From assembly GCA_022712815.1 (NCBI GenBank), contig JAFLJW010000248.1, forward strand, positions 1 to 6,529: a stretch of DNA of 6,529 nt. The letters are read 5' to 3'. The first letter of the stretch is position 1. The number at the start of each line of letters is the position of its first letter. A program made the translations under genes and the position numbers. Below the pieces are notes generated by a model. It was not told where the DNA came from. It was given only the letters and a program-made list of their open reading frames with translations, and searched no databases. Of this stretch, positions 4,751 through 6,529 are shown in pieces. Origin of the DNA: Pseudodesulfovibrio sp. GTDB lineage: Bacteria > Desulfobacterota > Desulfovibrionia > Desulfovibrionales > Desulfovibrionaceae.

Positions 4751-6073
4751 GTGACGCAATTCAGGGTACTTCCAGTAAGGCGCGGGGACGCGTATTTGCT
4801 TCAAAGTAGGCGCGGCAGCTATCTGGTTGATGGTGGTGCGCAAGGAAGTTTGTTGCCTGAGATGCTCACGGACAGACTTGTAAGAAAGTTGCGGGTTGCC
4901 GTGTGTAGCTCGACTTGCTCCGAGCGGCTGGGCGGGATTCTGGAAATTATGGAAGCTGAATTTCCGGTTGTCGAGTACTGGTTCCCCGAAAAAGTCGAGC
5001 TTGTGCCTGAGATGGCCCATCGGTTCAACGGCGACTGGGATGGTTGGCTCAAGCTGCTCGGCCTGTCCGGGTACGAGATCGACAATGACCGTGCTGGCTG
5101 GATCAGCCCTGTAAAAATCCTGGATGGCGATGGTTCTCATCGCAGGCTGGAAGGGGCAGCGGTCCTGATCGGTCTGGCTGTGACGGCCTGTTTCGGCATG
5201 TCTCCGTACAAAGGAATGTCGCGTAGTGCTTTTCTTTACGGGGGGGAGGATGCAACCCCAGCGGGACTGATTCATTTTTTTGAAAAGACCTTGGTCTTGT
5301 TGTCGGATCGGGCAGCGGCCCGCAGCAAGGATGAGACCGGGGCGATTAATCGCATTCTGCGTCGCACGGGTTGGCGACTTTTTTCCAGCGGCAGTCTGGA
5401 AGATATCATCCTGTTGTGTGGTCGTCTCCTGAATGTCGAGTCTCAGCGGATGAAGGGCAATGGTGGGCGGGGAATGCGAATTGTGGTTCACGGTTTGACA
5501 ATGGCGGCCATGATGGCGGCCATGTTGACGAAAACCGAATCGCATATTCGCTTTTTTAGTTGGACAGGAAAATTGGAAAAGCACTTTGTCCCCCGGCATC
5601 CGCTCATCTGTCTCAACGGTGTCGAAGCCACCTCGCTGCCGGAAGTGGCCCCTGTGACCACTCCCAGCATGATATTTCAGGAAATCCGGCGCACGACAAG
5701 CCAAAGCAAGGGCCTTGCCTTTCAATATGGTGATGCCAATTGTGGTGCCTTGTTTTGCGGAAATACCAAAATGGCGTTTCTGGGCAGAAGGGAGGTTGTG
5801 GCTCTGGATCGCCCGACAGTTATCGCCGCGCCGCGGCAGGGTAATTGCTCTTCCGATCGGGCCTATGGTCGCATCGTCTCAAAGGACCCGAAACAAGATA
5901 TTTGGGTCAGGAGTCATTATTCTTATGCCCGCAAGGTCTCCGATCAGTTCAAGGAAAAAACGAATAAGCTCTGCCTTAATAATTGCGTTCACCGTACAGT
6001 CCATGAAGTTCTGCTTTCACACTCCGACGGCAAGTGGAACCGTCTGGCCGGGGCCTCTTGCATCTGTGGCTGA
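4751..6073 (+). CDS. Degenerate ComEC-like metallo-beta-lactamase-fold protein, metal-binding motifs apparently lost
   Basis: A 440-residue protein, probably cytoplasmic (no signal peptide or membrane segment). It follows the outline of ComEC-type MBL proteins: FRVLPVRRGDAYLLQSRRGSYLVDGG (4-29) matches the opening strands 'VGqGDailiq...lvDgG'. VCSSTCSERLGGILEI (51-66) sits where THxDADHxGG is expected, ALFCGNTK (333-340) where 'vLFtGD' is expected, and PRQGN (361-365) where the PHHGS motif is expected. The predicted ligands are thus Ser54, Cys56, Glu58, Arg59, Asn338, Arg362 and Gln363, so normal two-metal hydrolysis is unlikely. A long central section (about 130-330) has no recognised domain. 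The tail holds Cys408, Cys412, Cys437 and Cys439. The start is uncertain: GTG at 4751 has GAGG 9 nt upstream, whereas an in-frame TTG at 4733 has no ribosome binding site. The fold is inferred from motif order; the function is unknown, with a sensor or scaffold role only a possibility. Confidence 0.65.
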   Translation: MTQFRVLPVRRGDAYLLQSRRGSYLVDGGAQGSLLPEMLTDRLVRKLRVAVCSSTCSERLGGILEIMEAEFPVVEYWFPEKVELVPEMAHRFNGDWDGWLKLLGLSGYEIDNDRAGWISPVKILDGDGSHRRLEGAAVLIGLAVTACFGMSPYKGMSRSAFLYGGEDATPAGLIHFFEKTLVLLSDRAAARSKDETGAINRILRRTGWRLFSSGSLEDIILLCGRLLNVESQRMKGNGGRGMRIVVHGLTMAAMMAAMLTKTESHIRFFSWTGKLEKHFVPRHPLICLNGVEATSLPEVAPVTTPSMIFQEIRRTTSQSKGLAFQYGDANCGALFCGNTKMAFLGRREVVALDRPTVIAAPRQGNCSSDRAYGRIVSKDPKQDIWVRSHYSYARKVSDQFKEKTNKLCLNNCVHRTVHEVLLSHSDGKWNRLAGASCICG

Positions 6074-6094
6074 CTGTCTAAAACAATTCATTTG

Positions 6095-6125
6095 GGCAAA
6101 GCGTATTTTTTTGCCATATTTTCTT
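6095..6125 (+). terminator. Weak candidate terminator after the MBL-like gene
   Basis: GGCAAA (6095-6100) can pair with TTTGCC (6110-6115) across a 9-nt loop, followed by a T-rich but interrupted tail. It lies about 20 nt beyond the stop codon. The stem is short, so termination here is tentative. Confidence 0.35.
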
Positions 6126-6158
6126 TCGCCTCCACCACGAGTGCGCTTCACGTCTTTC

Positions 6159-6529
6159 CTACAATCTTCGGGAGGATTCCTTTTTCAAAGGGGTCTCTCC
6201 GGCCAGAGCCGCATCAAGCTCGGCAAGGGCCACGTCTTTTCCTGACGGTAGCCGGACCTTGAGCGGCAGATAGTTTGAGGCATGATTGGCCAGGAACAGT
6301 CCTCGCGTCAGGGTCAGCCCGGCCAGCATCTCGCGCAGCTCGGTCAGGACTCCCTGTGCGTTTGGCAGGGCGAATTCTCCGCGTTCCCATTTTTCGTGCA
6401 ACGGTGTGCCAGGCACGAGCATCAGGCTGAGTGCGCCGATTTGGTCGGGGTCCATCTCGGTCAGGGCGCGGGCCGTTTCACGGGCATGGTTGAGCGACCC
6501 TTCGACCCCGCCAAGGCCATTGATGACCG
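6159..6529 (-). CDS. Radical SAM protein, C-terminal part; start lies beyond the right edge
   Basis: The last 122 residues are visible, opening at the window edge with VINGLGGVEGSLNHARETAR and ending with TAG at 6159-6161. The pattern NGLGG...HARETARALTEMDPDQIGALSLMLVPGTPLHEKWERGEF, then LTELREMLAGLTLTRGLFLANHASNYLPL and a final LPSGKDVALAELDAAL, matches the C-terminal region I recall from Elp3/HemN-like radical SAM proteins common in Desulfovibrio and relatives. The CxxxCxxC iron-sulfur motif would be in the missing N-terminal part and cannot be checked here. Reactions of this subgroup are not established. The frame continues open to the window end, so the ATG at 6455 is internal. It converges on the MBL-like gene with an 85-bp gap. 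Confidence 0.78.
   Translation of the reverse strand, partial: VINGLGGVEGSLNHARETARALTEMDPDQIGALSLMLVPGTPLHEKWERGEFALPNAQGVLTELREMLAGLTLTRGLFLANHASNYLPLKVRLPSGKDVALAELDAALAGETPLKKESSRRL

Noticed and set aside
4709..5725. Long minus-strand frame of 338 codons opposite the MBL-like gene
   Set aside because: It shows no family motif and has an odd His/Gln/Arg/Pro-rich composition, while the plus-strand frame carries ordered MBL-type motifs. It is a mirror of real coding sequence.
1..6529. CRISPR array, transposon ends or tRNA
   Set aside because: No regularly spaced repeats, transposase frame, terminal inverted repeats or cloverleaf-like segment were seen on either strand by reading.

Overview
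This 6.5-kb window looks like chromosomal DNA from a Desulfovibrionaceae-type sulfate reducer, perhaps Pseudodesulfovibrio or a relative. That placement is inferred from gene content: a FlgE of the delta-proteobacterial type behind a textbook sigma-54 promoter, an Skp/OmpH-like lipoprotein, a 3D-domain membrane protein and a radical SAM protein ending in an 'NHASNYLPL' block. No rRNA, tRNA, CRISPR array, insertion sequence or attachment site was seen.

Layout. (1) 1-263, minus: 5' part of the flagellar hook gene flgE, with a strong Shine-Dalgarno site and a consensus sigma-54 promoter upstream, but an in-frame TAG at codon 7. (2) 264-653: divergent intergenic region holding both promoters. (3) 654-1172, plus: Skp/OmpH-like lipoprotein, closed by a strong hairpin terminator shared with the convergent gene. 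(4) 1238-1585, minus: stand-alone HPt phosphotransfer protein. (5) 1668-2801, minus: GT4-type glycosyltransferase. (6) 2958-3668, plus: alpha-acetolactate decarboxylase, divergent from the glycosyltransferase and preceded by a good sigma-70 promoter that overlaps inverted repeats. (7) 3818-3864: long, nearly perfect hairpin terminator between convergent genes. (8) 3951-4445, minus: membrane-anchored 3D (double-psi barrel) protein with its own TTGACA-type promoter. (9) 4446-4750: AT-rich intergenic region. (10) 4751-6073, plus: a 440-residue protein with the outline of a ComEC-like metallo-beta-lactamase (MBL) fold in which the recognisable metal-binding motifs are replaced. (11) 6159-6529, minus: C-terminal part of a radical SAM protein that continues beyond the right edge.

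The genes are mostly single transcription units with alternating directions rather than one operon. Several concern the cell envelope (hook, OmpH-like chaperone, 3D protein, glycosyltransferase), but nothing in the sequence ties them into one pathway. The two points most worth pursuing are the amber codon in flgE and the apparently metal-less MBL-fold protein, which stands alone behind an AT-rich upstream region.
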